Assembly: GCF_025860405.1 (NCBI RefSeq)
Contig: NZ_CP063785.1
Span: forward strand, 4,961,390 to 5,025,389
Source: Tolypothrix sp. PCC 7712
Lineage (GTDB): Bacteria > Cyanobacteriota > Cyanobacteriia > Cyanobacteriales > Nostocaceae
Direction of reading: 5' to 3'
Length of the DNA stretch: 64,000 nucleotides
Positions 41,045-49,879 of the stretch are shown piece by piece (position 1 is the first letter of the stretch; every line of letters begins with the position of its first letter). The translations under genes and the position numbers were made by a program. The notes under the pieces are model-generated. The model did no database searches. It was not told where the DNA came from and saw nothing but the letters and a program-made list of their open reading frames with translations.

Positions 41045-41791
41045 TTATGAAAATGGCCATAAAAGTTTTTGGCTTAATGATAAAGAAGTAAAAATTCCGA
41101 GCGCTGATGGTAAATCTTTGCTTTCATAATAAGTTTTATGGAACTTGTCCCACAATTTCAAATTAGCCCCATAATTGCAATTAAACACTTCGCTGCAATG
41201 ATGCCATGCATGATCCTGGGGTAAAATTAACCAAGGAAATACAAATCGATAGAGCCAGCTATTTTCATCAATTATCAAGCGGCTATGTCGCCATAAATCT
41301 AAGGCAGAAGTTAGACTAACCCCTAGTAAATAAGCCGTGGGATCGGATAGAAGATACAAAAATAAAGTGTGTATCCATAAATAAATAATTAGCAAACTTG
41401 TCCACAGCGTATTACGAGAAGTACCTAATACATCCATCTGTGTCACAGTATGATGTACTTGATGGACTGACCATAAAAAGTTACTATGTAATAATCGATG
41501 ATTCCAATAATATAAATAATCAACTAAAATAAAACTAATAATAAAAGCTAAAATAGGTGCTATTTCTAAAATCCCTTGGAATTGGGGGAATAAGTAATGG
41601 TAAATTCCATAAACTAAAGTAGCCTGTAATAAAGGAATCACAATTCCTTGAATCATTAAGCTGACAGTATCTAAAAGCCAATCCTCATGACTTTTTGATT
41701 TGAGTTGAGTTCGCCCGAATTGATTATTAATTGTCCATCCAAGCAAAACAATAAATGTAACAAAAATGAGAATTTGTGATAAGTTATGCAT
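41045..41791 (-). CDS. Sterol desaturase/fatty acid hydroxylase family membrane protein
   Basis: 248 residues with about five hydrophobic segments and the histidine cluster of the diiron sterol-desaturase family: HRLLH (near 98), HQVHH (near 110) and HAWHH (near 195). These proteins hydroxylate or desaturate sterols, fatty acids or carotenoids. Substrate unknown. It follows the Rieske oxygenase gene on the same strand by 43 bases, so the two probably form an operon acting on one lipid or isoprenoid. The start ATG at 41791 fits the first membrane segment. Confidence 0.85.
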   Translation of the reverse strand: MHNLSQILIFVTFIVLLGWTINNQFGRTQLKSKSHEDWLLDTVSLMIQGIVIPLLQATLVYGIYHYLFPQFQGILEIAPILAFIISFILVDYLYYWNHRLLHSNFLWSVHQVHHTVTQMDVLGTSRNTLWTSLLIIYLWIHTLFLYLLSDPTAYLLGVSLTSALDLWRHSRLIIDENSWLYRFVFPWLILPQDHAWHHCSEVFNCNYGANLKLWDKFHKTYYESKDLPSALGIFTSLSLSQKLLWPFS

Positions 41792-41834
41792 AATGAATAA
41801 TAAAATTTCCAGCCTAATTAATAAGGAATTATTC

Positions 41835-42857
41835 TCAAACCCAAAATCTTACCTTTACCGATTGATTAGGTAATAATCTCGGGTCTTCTCCACGAGAAAT
41901 TGCTGTTCTAATTGACTCTACAAATACATGAATTGTGTCCGCAGGAGTGTTAGAAAATTGTGTACCATATTTTGCGATCGCTTCTCCCTGAATCCCTAAA
42001 ATTTCAATGTCCTGGCGGATAATATGTTGAGCCGTCCACCACACCAAAGGACGTGCTAATTTGTTCCAGATGCCATAGTTGTAAGTGACATCTGTATAAA
42101 CTAAGGTTGAATGATCGCCTTCTGGGATAGATTGACTGGTAATAAACAAATGGCGATCGCGTCCCATTTGATATTCCACAGAGGTAATATTGGGCATATA
42201 AAAGCGATCGCAATGTTGAATCTCTGCAGCATCTCGATTCAGAAAACGGCTATACCAGCCTAAATTACTGGTTTCATGGCGATACTCTACCAAAACTGCA
42301 CCATTTTCCCTTTCCACAGTCATTTCTAACTTTTGTTGGCGAGAGGTACGGAATACTCCAGGATGTACAAAAGCTGTGTGGGGAATATCAATAAAATTCT
42401 CTGCACAATTAGTCACGTTGTTAGCAAAACGATTAATTACCCGCACCGTCTCCCAACCAGCTTCTCCATAATATGGCATGGAAAATGGCTGAAACTCTTC
42501 GCTGGGAGTCTCCGCTAACCGCACATATATATAACCATCCTGTTCTTTAGTAGCGTAACGCTTGGCTTGACGCTGCTGCGAAGGTGTGAAATCCTCTCCC
42601 TCAGCCGGAACTGCAATCACCTTGCCATTTTCATCATATACCCAACCATGATAAGGACATTGCAAAGCACCTTTACAGACTTTACCAGTTGAGAGACGAC
42701 TACTGCGATGCAAACAGCGATCGCGCAACGCTACAGGTTGTCCATCTTCGCCACGAAATATCGCTAACCACTCGCCTAAAACGGTTCTTGCTAATACCTT
42801 GTTTGGTGGTAGTTGCTCAGTGAGTGCGACAATATACCAAAAATCTGCAAATTGCAT
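41835..42857 (-). CDS. Rieske [2Fe-2S] ring-hydroxylating oxygenase-type protein
   Basis: 340 residues. A Rieske domain in the first 110 (CLHRSSRL and CPYHGWVYDE give the C-x-H and C-x-x-H cluster ligands) and a catalytic domain with mononuclear iron ligands in NFIDIPHTAFVH (about 166-177). Family members include the chlorophyll-breakdown oxygenase PaO, carnitine and choline oxygenases, and aromatic dioxygenases; the closest cannot be chosen. It starts with MQFADFWYIVAL, a typical start. It is divergent from the large hybrid kinase and upstream of the sterol-desaturase-like gene. Confidence 0.9.
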   Translation of the reverse strand: MQFADFWYIVALTEQLPPNKVLARTVLGEWLAIFRGEDGQPVALRDRCLHRSSRLSTGKVCKGALQCPYHGWVYDENGKVIAVPAEGEDFTPSQQRQAKRYATKEQDGYIYVRLAETPSEEFQPFSMPYYGEAGWETVRVINRFANNVTNCAENFIDIPHTAFVHPGVFRTSRQQKLEMTVERENGAVLVEYRHETSNLGWYSRFLNRDAAEIQHCDRFYMPNITSVEYQMGRDRHLFITSQSIPEGDHSTLVYTDVTYNYGIWNKLARPLVWWTAQHIIRQDIEILGIQGEAIAKYGTQFSNTPADTIHVFVESIRTAISRGEDPRLLPNQSVKVRFWV

Positions 42858-43049
42858 GGTTGATAGTGGGAATTGCTGAGGACTATTTTGCTACTTTAGG
42901 CAATAAATACAAGCTATTCTATTAGAAAAAAATTGGTCTTGTATTTGTTATTAGAAAAGAATCGCGCGTAGGCGTAGCCCGTCGCAGGGGACTGCTGAAC
43001 CCGAAGGGTAATAAACTGATATCTATCCAGGGGTAATAAGGAATCGCTC

Positions 43050-46000
43050 ATGAGTGCTAAACAGCTAGAGCAGGTACAGCAATTACAAGCTACCCTCACC
43101 AAGATGGAAGTAACGCTAAATGCGATCGCTGATGCTGTAGTCTGGGTAGGGGAAGACCGATGTATTCAATGGTGCAATGCTCAGTTTCAGTCTTTGGTTA
43201 ACCAATTTGATGGTGCTGTCTGCGGTTTGCAGTTAACTGATTTACTACCTTTAGCGCAAGCAGGACGAGCTGTTGCAGCACAATTATATCCAGATGTGCA
43301 GATATTCAATGGAGAATACACCACCACAATTTATCAGTTAACACAAAATGACCGTACCTTAATTTTAGAAATCTCTGGTAACTGTACAGTATTGCCTGAT
43401 GAAAAATTTGCTGTATTGGTAATTCGAGATATTACGAAGGCTCAACAAACGCAAGAATCTTTACAAGCGATTGAGGAGCAATTACAAACATTAATTAACG
43501 CTACACCCGATATTATTTGCTTAAAAGATGGTGAAGGAAGATGGTTACTTTCTAACCAAGCTAATCTAGACTTTTTAGAACTCCCAGACGTTAATTATCA
43601 AGGCAAAACTGACGCAGAATTAGCACAGTTTAGTAATTTTTATTATGATACTTTAACCAATTGCTATCAAACAGATGAGCAAGCTTGGCAATTGGGATGT
43701 GTGCATAGAGTAGAAGAGATTGTTTCGCGTCCTGATGGTACAGTCAGCATTTTAGATATGATTAAAGTGCCTGTATTTTATCAGAATGGTAGACGTAAGG
43801 CACTGGTAGTATTAGGGCGTGATATGAGTGAACGCCAACAAACTCAGGCAGCTTTAGAAAATTCTCTATCTTTATTAAGCGCTATCTTAGAATCAATTCA
43901 AGATGGCATCTTAACGGTAAATCATTTAGGAGATATCACTAGTTATAATCAAAAGTTCTTAGAAATGTGGTCAATTCCTCCAGAACTTTTGACAGAACCA
44001 GCTCATCATACTCGACTCGCTTATTTAGCAAATCAACTCCTAGAACCAGAGGGATTTTTACAGCGAGTCCGAGAATTATATGCCCATCCAGAATTAGATA
44101 CATACGATTTATTAGAATTGCGTGATGGCAGAGTATTTGAGAGATACTCTTGTCCCCAACTAATCAAAGAGCAAATTATTGGTAGAGTTTGGAGTTTCCG
44201 CGATGTCACCGAACGCCATAAAGCGGAAGTAGCACTGCGACAAAGCGAGTTGCAATATCGGAGTGTGTTTGAAGCGATTAATGATGGATTATTTATTACA
44301 GAAATAGAGACAGAAACAATTGCTGAAGTTAACCCAGCGGCTTGCCAGATGCATGGTTATACTTACGAAGAATTTATTAATCTGCATCCATCAACCTACA
44401 TTCACCCAGACTCCCATGCGGTGTTTCATGAGTTTATTGAAACTACAAAAGCTGGAGGACAATTTTATGGACAAGCCGTTGATGTTTGCAAAGATGGCAG
44501 CTTAATTAATGTGGAAGTTAAAGGCACAACTTGCATTTACAATGGCAAGCGGCACGTCTTAGCAATTGTACGCGATATTAGTGACCGCAAACGCACTGAG
44601 AAAGCTTTACGCCAAAGCGAAGTTCAGTATCGCGATTTGGTGCAAACAGCCAACTGTATTATTCTCCGTTGGGATGCTAATGGTAATGTCATATATTTAA
44701 ATGACTACGGTCAAAAACTGTTTGGCTTTGATTTAAACGAAATTACAGGACGCAATGTTGTCGGTACAATTGTGCCGGAAACTGAAACCTCTGGGCGCGA
44801 TTTACAGTGGTTAATGGTTGATATTTGCCAGCACCCAGAAAATTATCTGTTCAACGAAAATGAGAACTTGTGCAAAAATGGCGATCGCGTCTGGATTGTT
44901 TGGGCAAATAAACCAATATTAGATGAGCAAGGAAATTTAATTGAGATTCTCTCAGTGGGAACCGATGCTACAGAACGCAAACGCATCCAAGCTGCTTTGC
45001 AAGCAAGTGAGTTAAAGTTCCGCACTATTGTAGAGAATGCCAATGACTTAATTTTTACCATCTCTCCCGAGGGGATTTTTACTTACCATTCGCCGAATGT
45101 GACTCCCATTATGGGTTACAGCCTGCCAGAAATTGAGGGACATTCTGTAGTCGAATTTACCTACCCGGGAGATTTAGCAATTAGCGCCGTAGGTATGCAA
45201 AAAGCCATAGCCGGAGAAAAGCAGACAGGTATTGAGGTGCGATTAAGACACAAAAACAATAGCTGGCGCTGGTTTAGTTTTAACACTTCCACTATTCACA
45301 CCCCCAATGGTGAAATTGCGATCGCAGGTGTCGGGCGTGACATCACAGAACGCAAAGAAGCCGAAGAAGCCTTGCGTCGCAGTGAATTAAAATACCGTAA
45401 TATCTTTGAAAATTCCCAAGTCGGGATTTTCCGCACCCGTCAACAAGATGGATTAATTGTGGATGCAAATCAACGCGGTGCAGATATCTTAGGTTTCGCC
45501 ACTGCTAGTGATTTGATTGGCAGATATTTCACAACCGAATTGTATGTCAATCCCAGCGATCGCACGCGGATATTAGTTGAGTTAGCAGCTTCCGGCGAAG
45601 TTCGCAATTTTGAAATCGCCTTACGCCGCCTTGATGGTTCTATTGTTTGGGTATTATTATCAGTACGCCTCAACGCCGAAGAATCCTGTTTAGATTCTGT
45701 CTTTACCGATATTAGCGATCTCTACGAGGAGCTTCGCTTACGTAAACAAGCAGAAGAGGCTTTGAGAGTTGCTAAAGAAGCAGCAGAAACTGCAAACCGT
45801 GCCAAAAGTGCTTTCTTGGCAAACATGAGTCATGAACTGCGTACCCCTCTCAATGCCATCTTAGGTTATTCGCAGTTAATGGAGCGAGATACTAGTCTCA
45901 ACTCAAAGCAACTGGAATCTTTAGCTACTATCAACCGTAGTGGAGAACACTTACTTAATTTAATTAATGACGTACTGGAAATGTCCAAAATTGAAGCTGG

Positions 46001-47273
46001 ACAAATGGTGTTTCACCCAGAAGACTTTGATTTATATCTGTTGCTGCAAACACTGCAAGAAATGTTCCAAGTACGGACACAAGCCAAGCAATTATTCCTC
46101 AAATTTGAAATCGCCGCCAATCTTCCCCGTTATATCCAAACAGATGAAGGCAAACTGCGCCAAGTTCTAATTAACCTTTTGGGTAACGCTGTTAAGTTTA
46201 CTCAAAGAGGAGGGGTAACCTTGCGCGCAAGATTGGGGGATGAGGGAGATGAGGGAGATGAGGGGGATGAGGGAGAATTAAAAAATACCCATTCCCCATT
46301 CCCCATTCCCCATTCCCCCTTATCCCCACTCCCCCTAACTTTTGAAGTACAAGATACTGGGCGGGGAATTGCACCAGAAGAAATACATAACCTCTTTCAG
46401 CCGTTTGTGCAGACAACTAGCGGTATTCAAACGAAGGAAGGTACAGGATTAGGACTGACTATTAGCAGACAATTTGTCCGGTTAATGGGTGGCGATATTC
46501 GCCTGAGTAGTACTCTGGGGCAGGGATCTACTTTTAGCTTTGACATTCAAGTCACTTTAGCTGAACCATTAGCAGTTAAACCCCAGTTGCATAAAGGACG
46601 CGTACTCAAGCTAGATGCAAATCAACCAACTTACCGTATTCTGGTAGTTGATGACCGTCAAGAAAACTGCAACTTAATTGTGCAGCTTCTTAGTAGTGTG
46701 GGTTTTGAAATTGCAGCAGCTAGTAATGGACAAGATGCGATCGCACTTTGGGAAACTTGGCAACCCCACTTAATTTTCATGGATATGCGAATGCCTGTTA
46801 TGAACGGCTATGACGCAACAAAAGAAATTAGAGCCAGAGAAGAAAATACAAATACAAATCACCGCACAGTAATTATTGCCTTAACTGCTAGTGCTTTTGA
46901 AGAACAACAAGCAAGTATTTTAGCCGCAGGTTGTGACGACTTAGTCCGCAAACCATTCCGTGAGCATATAATCTTTGAAAAGATAGCTGAATATTTGCAA
47001 GTGCGCTACATTTGCTCAGAAGATTGTCACGAAAATAATATAAATAATCAGCAAGAAAATGTGGAATCTACTATTTTGGATCTGTATTCTGCTATCAAGT
47101 TTATGCCTAGCGAATGGATAGCAGAACTTCATCAAGCTGCCATTGCCGTTGATGGCGATCGCATTTTGCAATTAATTCAGCAAATCCCCAAAACTCATGC
47201 TGAATTGGCAAATAAATTAACAAATTTAGTCCGGAGTTTCTGCTTTGATGAGATTTTAGAATTGACTGAATAA
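43050..47273 (+). CDS. Hybrid sensor histidine kinase with about seven PAS domains and a receiver
   Basis: 1407 residues, no membrane segments. About seven PAS/PAC domains fill residues 15-900 (repeated pairs such as FRTIVENANDLIFTISPEG ... VGRDITERKEAE). HisKA follows with phospho-acceptor H928 (NMSHELRTPLNAIL), HATPase (LGNAVKFTQ, DTGRGIAPEE, GTGLGLTISRQF) and a receiver with D1245 in IFMDMRMPVMNG. The C-terminal 80 residues (EWIAELHQAAIA...) are helical. Between LRAR and FEVQDTGRG sits about 33 residues of low-complexity sequence (DEGDEGDEG and HSPFPIPHSP) encoded by tandem DNA repeats like those at 3481-3553. AAGGA is 8 bases before ATG. Ligand unknown; no response-regulator gene is adjacent. 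Confidence 0.92.
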   Translation: MSAKQLEQVQQLQATLTKMEVTLNAIADAVVWVGEDRCIQWCNAQFQSLVNQFDGAVCGLQLTDLLPLAQAGRAVAAQLYPDVQIFNGEYTTTIYQLTQNDRTLILEISGNCTVLPDEKFAVLVIRDITKAQQTQESLQAIEEQLQTLINATPDIICLKDGEGRWLLSNQANLDFLELPDVNYQGKTDAELAQFSNFYYDTLTNCYQTDEQAWQLGCVHRVEEIVSRPDGTVSILDMIKVPVFYQNGRRKALVVLGRDMSERQQTQAALENSLSLLSAILESIQDGILTVNHLGDITSYNQKFLEMWSIPPELLTEPAHHTRLAYLANQLLEPEGFLQRVRELYAHPELDTYDLLELRDGRVFERYSCPQLIKEQIIGRVWSFRDVTERHKAEVALRQSELQYRSVFEAINDGLFITEIETETIAEVNPAACQMHGYTYEEFINLHPSTYIHPDSHAVFHEFIETTKAGGQFYGQAVDVCKDGSLINVEVKGTTCIYNGKRHVLAIVRDISDRKRTEKALRQSEVQYRDLVQTANCIILRWDANGNVIYLNDYGQKLFGFDLNEITGRNVVGTIVPETETSGRDLQWLMVDICQHPENYLFNENENLCKNGDRVWIVWANKPILDEQGNLIEILSVGTDATERKRIQAALQASELKFRTIVENANDLIFTISPEGIFTYHSPNVTPIMGYSLPEIEGHSVVEFTYPGDLAISAVGMQKAIAGEKQTGIEVRLRHKNNSWRWFSFNTSTIHTPNGEIAIAGVGRDITERKEAEEALRRSELKYRNIFENSQVGIFRTRQQDGLIVDANQRGADILGFATASDLIGRYFTTELYVNPSDRTRILVELAASGEVRNFEIALRRLDGSIVWVLLSVRLNAEESCLDSVFTDISDLYEELRLRKQAEEALRVAKEAAETANRAKSAFLANMSHELRTPLNAILGYSQLMERDTSLNSKQLESLATINRSGEHLLNLINDVLEMSKIEAGQMVFHPEDFDLYLLLQTLQEMFQVRTQAKQLFLKFEIAANLPRYIQTDEGKLRQVLINLLGNAVKFTQRGGVTLRARLGDEGDEGDEGDEGELKNTHSPFPIPHSPLSPLPLTFEVQDTGRGIAPEEIHNLFQPFVQTTSGIQTKEGTGLGLTISRQFVRLMGGDIRLSSTLGQGSTFSFDIQVTLAEPLAVKPQLHKGRVLKLDANQPTYRILVVDDRQENCNLIVQLLSSVGFEIAAASNGQDAIALWETWQPHLIFMDMRMPVMNGYDATKEIRAREENTNTNHRTVIIALTASAFEEQQASILAAGCDDLVRKPFREHIIFEKIAEYLQVRYICSEDCHENNINNQQENVESTILDLYSAIKFMPSEWIAELHQAAIAVDGDRILQLIQQIPKTHAELANKLTNLVRSFCFDEILELTE

Positions 47274-47306
47274 AAATAAAATCAGAAGATTCCGCGATTC
47301 AACAGG

Positions 47307-47550
47307 TAGGGGCACGGCACCGATTAAATATCGGTTTTACCGAAAGTTTATGGATGCCGTGCCCAGATTACTGAATATTTTGTGATATTTCACAATCAAT
47401 GGGCACGGCACCGATTAAATGTCGTTCTTCCCACAAGTTTGTGGATGCCGTGCCCAGATTACTGAATATTTTGTGATATTTCCAAATCAATGGGCACGGC
47501 ACCAATTAAATGTCGTTCTTCCCACAAGTTTGTGGATGCCGTGCCCCTAC
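47307..47550 (+). repeat. Three tandem REP palindromes downstream of the RAYT gene
   Basis: Copies at 47307-47364, 47401-47455 and 47492-47550, each GGGCACGGCACCR...GGATGCCGTGCCC, spaced by a repeated 36-base spacer (AGATTACTGAATATTTTGTG...). Period about 91 bases. Confidence 0.95.
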
Positions 47551-47636
47551 AGATGATATTCAATAAGGTGGAAAAATTTGTAGATAATGACAATTATGTA
47601 TTTGATTTTCAAAGTGATGTAAATTTAGATGTAAAT

Positions 47637-48260
47637 TTAAAAATATAAACCTAAATCTAATTGCTCATGTGGTTGGCGCTTAGGATTTTGTTCGTCCTCT
47701 TCCCATTCCAAAGGATTATTTATAATATATTGACGCACATTATCTAATCTATCTTGGCGGATAATACTCTCGTAATAATCTCGTTGCCAAATGGGGGGAT
47801 ATGGAGTTTTTCGCATTAAGTTAATTCGTTTGGTAACGGCTGATTTAAAAGCCCGAATTACTGTAGGAAGTGAACCTGCAATAGGCTTACCAAACTGTTC
47901 ATCTTTTTGATTATTTTTATTTTGTAGGGGCATGGTATCAGAAAAATTATCTGCGGATGGAAATGATTGTGATTGCCGTGCCCCCATAGCATCAGTAATA
48001 ATGAGTATTCCATGCAGATGATTTGGCATGACGACAAAAGCATCTAATTGAATGTGAGAAAAACGACGCGGAAGAGCTTGCCAAAACTTGTAAACAATTA
48101 CTCCCAACTGATTATATTGCATTTCCCCATTAACTATATTGCCAAACCAACATTGCTTTTTATATGTACAAATCGGCGCGTATTTCACGACGATTTGAGT
48201 ATAGTCATATCCTGGTAAACGAATAGAACGGCGATGATGTTTTTTGGGGTTAAATGTCAT
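47637..48260 (-). CDS. REP-associated tyrosine transposase (RAYT, Y1_Tnp)
   Basis: 207 residues of the IS200-like Y1 transposase clade. The HUH motif is MPNHLHG (H81, H83) and the probable catalytic tyrosine is Y162 or Y163 in QRDYYESIIR. The usual N-terminus is present (RRSIRLPGYDY). Residues 91-112 (AMGARQSQSFPSADNFSDTM) are encoded by DNA that matches the REP palindrome of this family (47924-47988). The gene is flanked on both sides by REP copies, the configuration expected of a RAYT acting on them. It starts at 48260 with a Met and has no terminal inverted repeats of its own. Confidence 0.92.
   Translation of the reverse strand: MTFNPKKHHRRSIRLPGYDYTQIVVKYAPICTYKKQCWFGNIVNGEMQYNQLGVIVYKFWQALPRRFSHIQLDAFVVMPNHLHGILIITDAMGARQSQSFPSADNFSDTMPLQNKNNQKDEQFGKPIAGSLPTVIRAFKSAVTKRINLMRKTPYPPIWQRDYYESIIRQDRLDNVRQYIINNPLEWEEDEQNPKRQPHEQLDLGLYF
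47924..47988 (+). repeat. REP palindrome inside the RAYT coding sequence
   Basis: TAGGGGCATGGTATCAG at the left and GATTGTGATTGCCGTGCCCC at the right align with the flanking REPs (TAGGGGCACGGCACCAG ... GATTGTGGATGCCGTGCCCC). The reading frame of the transposase remains open across it. Confidence 0.8.
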
Positions 48261-48309
48261 CCCAATTATGTTCAGTAATATTTATGAATAACAAGTATAT
48301 TATTTATGG

Positions 48310-48462
48310 TAGGGGCACGGCACCAATTAAATGTCGGGTTTACCGAAAGTTTATGGATGCCGTGCCCAGATTACTGAATATTTTGTGATATTTCCAAATA
48401 AATGGGCACGGCACTGATTAAATGTCGTTTTTCCAGAAAGATTGTGGATGCCGTGCCCCTAC
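48310..48462 (+). repeat. Two REP palindromes upstream of the RAYT gene
   Basis: Copies at 48310-48367 and 48404-48462, with the same 36-base spacer as the downstream set. Confidence 0.95.
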
Positions 48463-48492
48463 ATCCAGGTTTTACGATATTTCCTAAATAAT

Positions 48493-48527
48493 AAACGCCT
48501 CTTCTTGCTATGCAGAAGAGACGTTTT
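48493..48527. terminator. Hairpin between REP cluster and the VOC gene
   Basis: AAACG-C-CTCTTCT pairs with AGAAGAG-A-CGTTT (12 of 13) with an 8-base loop. TTTT follows on the forward strand and TTTATTATTTA on the reverse strand, so it may terminate transcription from both sides. The VOC gene ends at 48590. Confidence 0.7.
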
Positions 48528-48589
48528 AAGTTCGGTATAATGCTGACAATTTAATCAATTAACAACTCAGTCAATGTTGTTTACATGAC

Positions 48590-49072
48590 TTACACTTTTG
48601 CTAATGCCAATTCTGCTGTAAACATTTTTTTAGTTTCTGGGTGAGTTGTAAATTGTAAGTATTGAGTAGCCATTTCTGGTGTTAGCAGTTCAATCATGAG
48701 TCTGTTTTCTACCCAAAATTCAATCACATCAAAAAAGGTTTCACGGGTACAACGAACAGTGCGCCAACCTTCGCGATCGCCAATTTTTTGAATTTCTTCT
48801 TGGATAGCAGGTACAGAAATAGCTGCATGAATATCTACATATTTAGGAGAGGTAGCATTTTGGACAAATTCGCATTGTCCATCGCCTTCGCCTGGTTCTA
48901 ATTGGGTACCGGAAGGATAAAGTTCGATGGCTGTACCATGTTCATCAAAAGGTATAACCATATAGCTACCTGGATGAGGAGGAAAGGGAACAGCTTCTGC
49001 TTTTAAAATTTCTGCCAAAACTTGAGCGACATGGTGAGGGTTGTTAACAGCAAAGGAAATATGGTGAATCAT
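48590..49072 (-). CDS. VOC (glyoxalase/bleomycin-resistance fold) family protein
   Basis: 160 residues with a vicinal oxygen chelate-type fold: MIHHISFAVNNPHHVAQVLA in the first beta-alpha unit, FDEHGTAIELYPSG, and YVDIHAAISVPAIQEEI in the second. His-4 or His-15 and Glu-53 or so could bind metal. The family includes glyoxalases and ring-cleavage dioxygenases; no specific function can be given. It is preceded by the operator-like motif at 49111-49135 and by a TATAAA, and follows the cupin gene on the same strand. Confidence 0.75.
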   Translation of the reverse strand: MIHHISFAVNNPHHVAQVLAEILKAEAVPFPPHPGSYMVIPFDEHGTAIELYPSGTQLEPGEGDGQCEFVQNATSPKYVDIHAAISVPAIQEEIQKIGDREGWRTVRCTRETFFDVIEFWVENRLMIELLTPEMATQYLQFTTHPETKKMFTAELALAKV

Positions 49073-49110
49073 AAAGTAACCTCAGTTCGATGTTTTATAG
49101 ATTAGGACAC

Positions 49111-49135
49111 AATCGGGGAGAACTAGGGGAGAAAA
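49111..49135 (-). promoter_or_regulatory. Operator-like double box upstream of the VOC gene
   Basis: On the gene strand, two TTCTCCCC-type boxes 11 bases apart followed by GATT, 38 bases before the start codon. AGATTAG (forward strand) lies 5 bases nearer the gene. Close copies lie at 49748-49772 and 51426-51450, all in the same orientation to the downstream gene. Confidence 0.6.
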
Positions 49136-49219
49136 GATGATTTTGTCTAAAAAAATTGCCAGCAGTTGTACTAACTGATGGCAAACGAGATTGAGTATTA
49201 TTGAGTTGAAAATTCAAAT

Positions 49220-49672
49220 TTAAGCAATAAATTTAAGATTGTACTTATCTAAAATTGGCTGCACCTTTTCCATATCTAGTGTCAAGCTATTTGCCACTTC
49301 ACCCATTTCTTCATAAAAAGTTTTGGCGTTACCAGGTGCAATAAAAACTAAAAATTTAGCAAAAGCTGAACGAATTTTAAAAGCGTGGGCAATATTAGCA
49401 GGAATATTCACAAAATAGCCTGGTGTTGCCGTCACGGTTTGTTTACCAACTTGTAATTCTACCTCACCTTCTAAAATGTAGAATGCTTCTTCCCAAGGAT
49501 GAGTGTGTAAAGGCGGGCCGTTATTTTCTGTGTCTGTAAATTCGTAAATTGTCCAAGCCCCATTAGTTGTTTCACCAGTTGCTTTTGTGGTAAAGTATCC
49601 GCCTAGCACAGAGAATTTGTTACCTTCTCCTGGTGCTATAACTGTTGGTTTATGCATGAGTGAATTTGACAT
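49220..49672 (-). CDS. Cupin-domain protein
   Basis: 150 residues with a single double-stranded beta-helix. The metal-binding motif of cupin 1 is [20 protein letters not shown] (H-x-H-x5-E) and cupin 2 is PANIAHAF with another His. These small cupins include quercetin dioxygenase-like and other metal enzymes, or sensors. A C-terminal helical tail of 45 residues. AGGAG is eight bases before the ATG. It lies upstream of the VOC gene and divergent from a two-component kinase with which it shares the region at 49673-49879. Confidence 0.85.
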
Positions 49673-49747
49673 ACTAGCTACTCCTAGTTCTTGAATAAGT
49701 TAACTATTAACTATGAACTTAATTTGATATTTTTCAGATTAGAAATA

Positions 49748-49772
49748 AATCGGGAAGAAATAGGGGAGAAAA
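49748..49772 (-). promoter_or_regulatory. Operator-like double box upstream of the cupin gene
   Basis: The same double box as 49111-49135 (TTCTCCCC and TTCTTCCC 11 bases apart, then GATT), with AGATTAG 5 bases nearer the gene, 75 bases before the cupin ATG and about 107 bases before the divergent kinase. Confidence 0.6.
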
Positions 49773-49879
49773 TCAAGATATGAAGAAGTTATTCGTAAAA
49801 GATTATTAAGCTAGTGAATTAACGGTAAAATTTCTATTCATAATTAAGAGCCTGATTCTGGCTCAGAGTTAATATTGCG

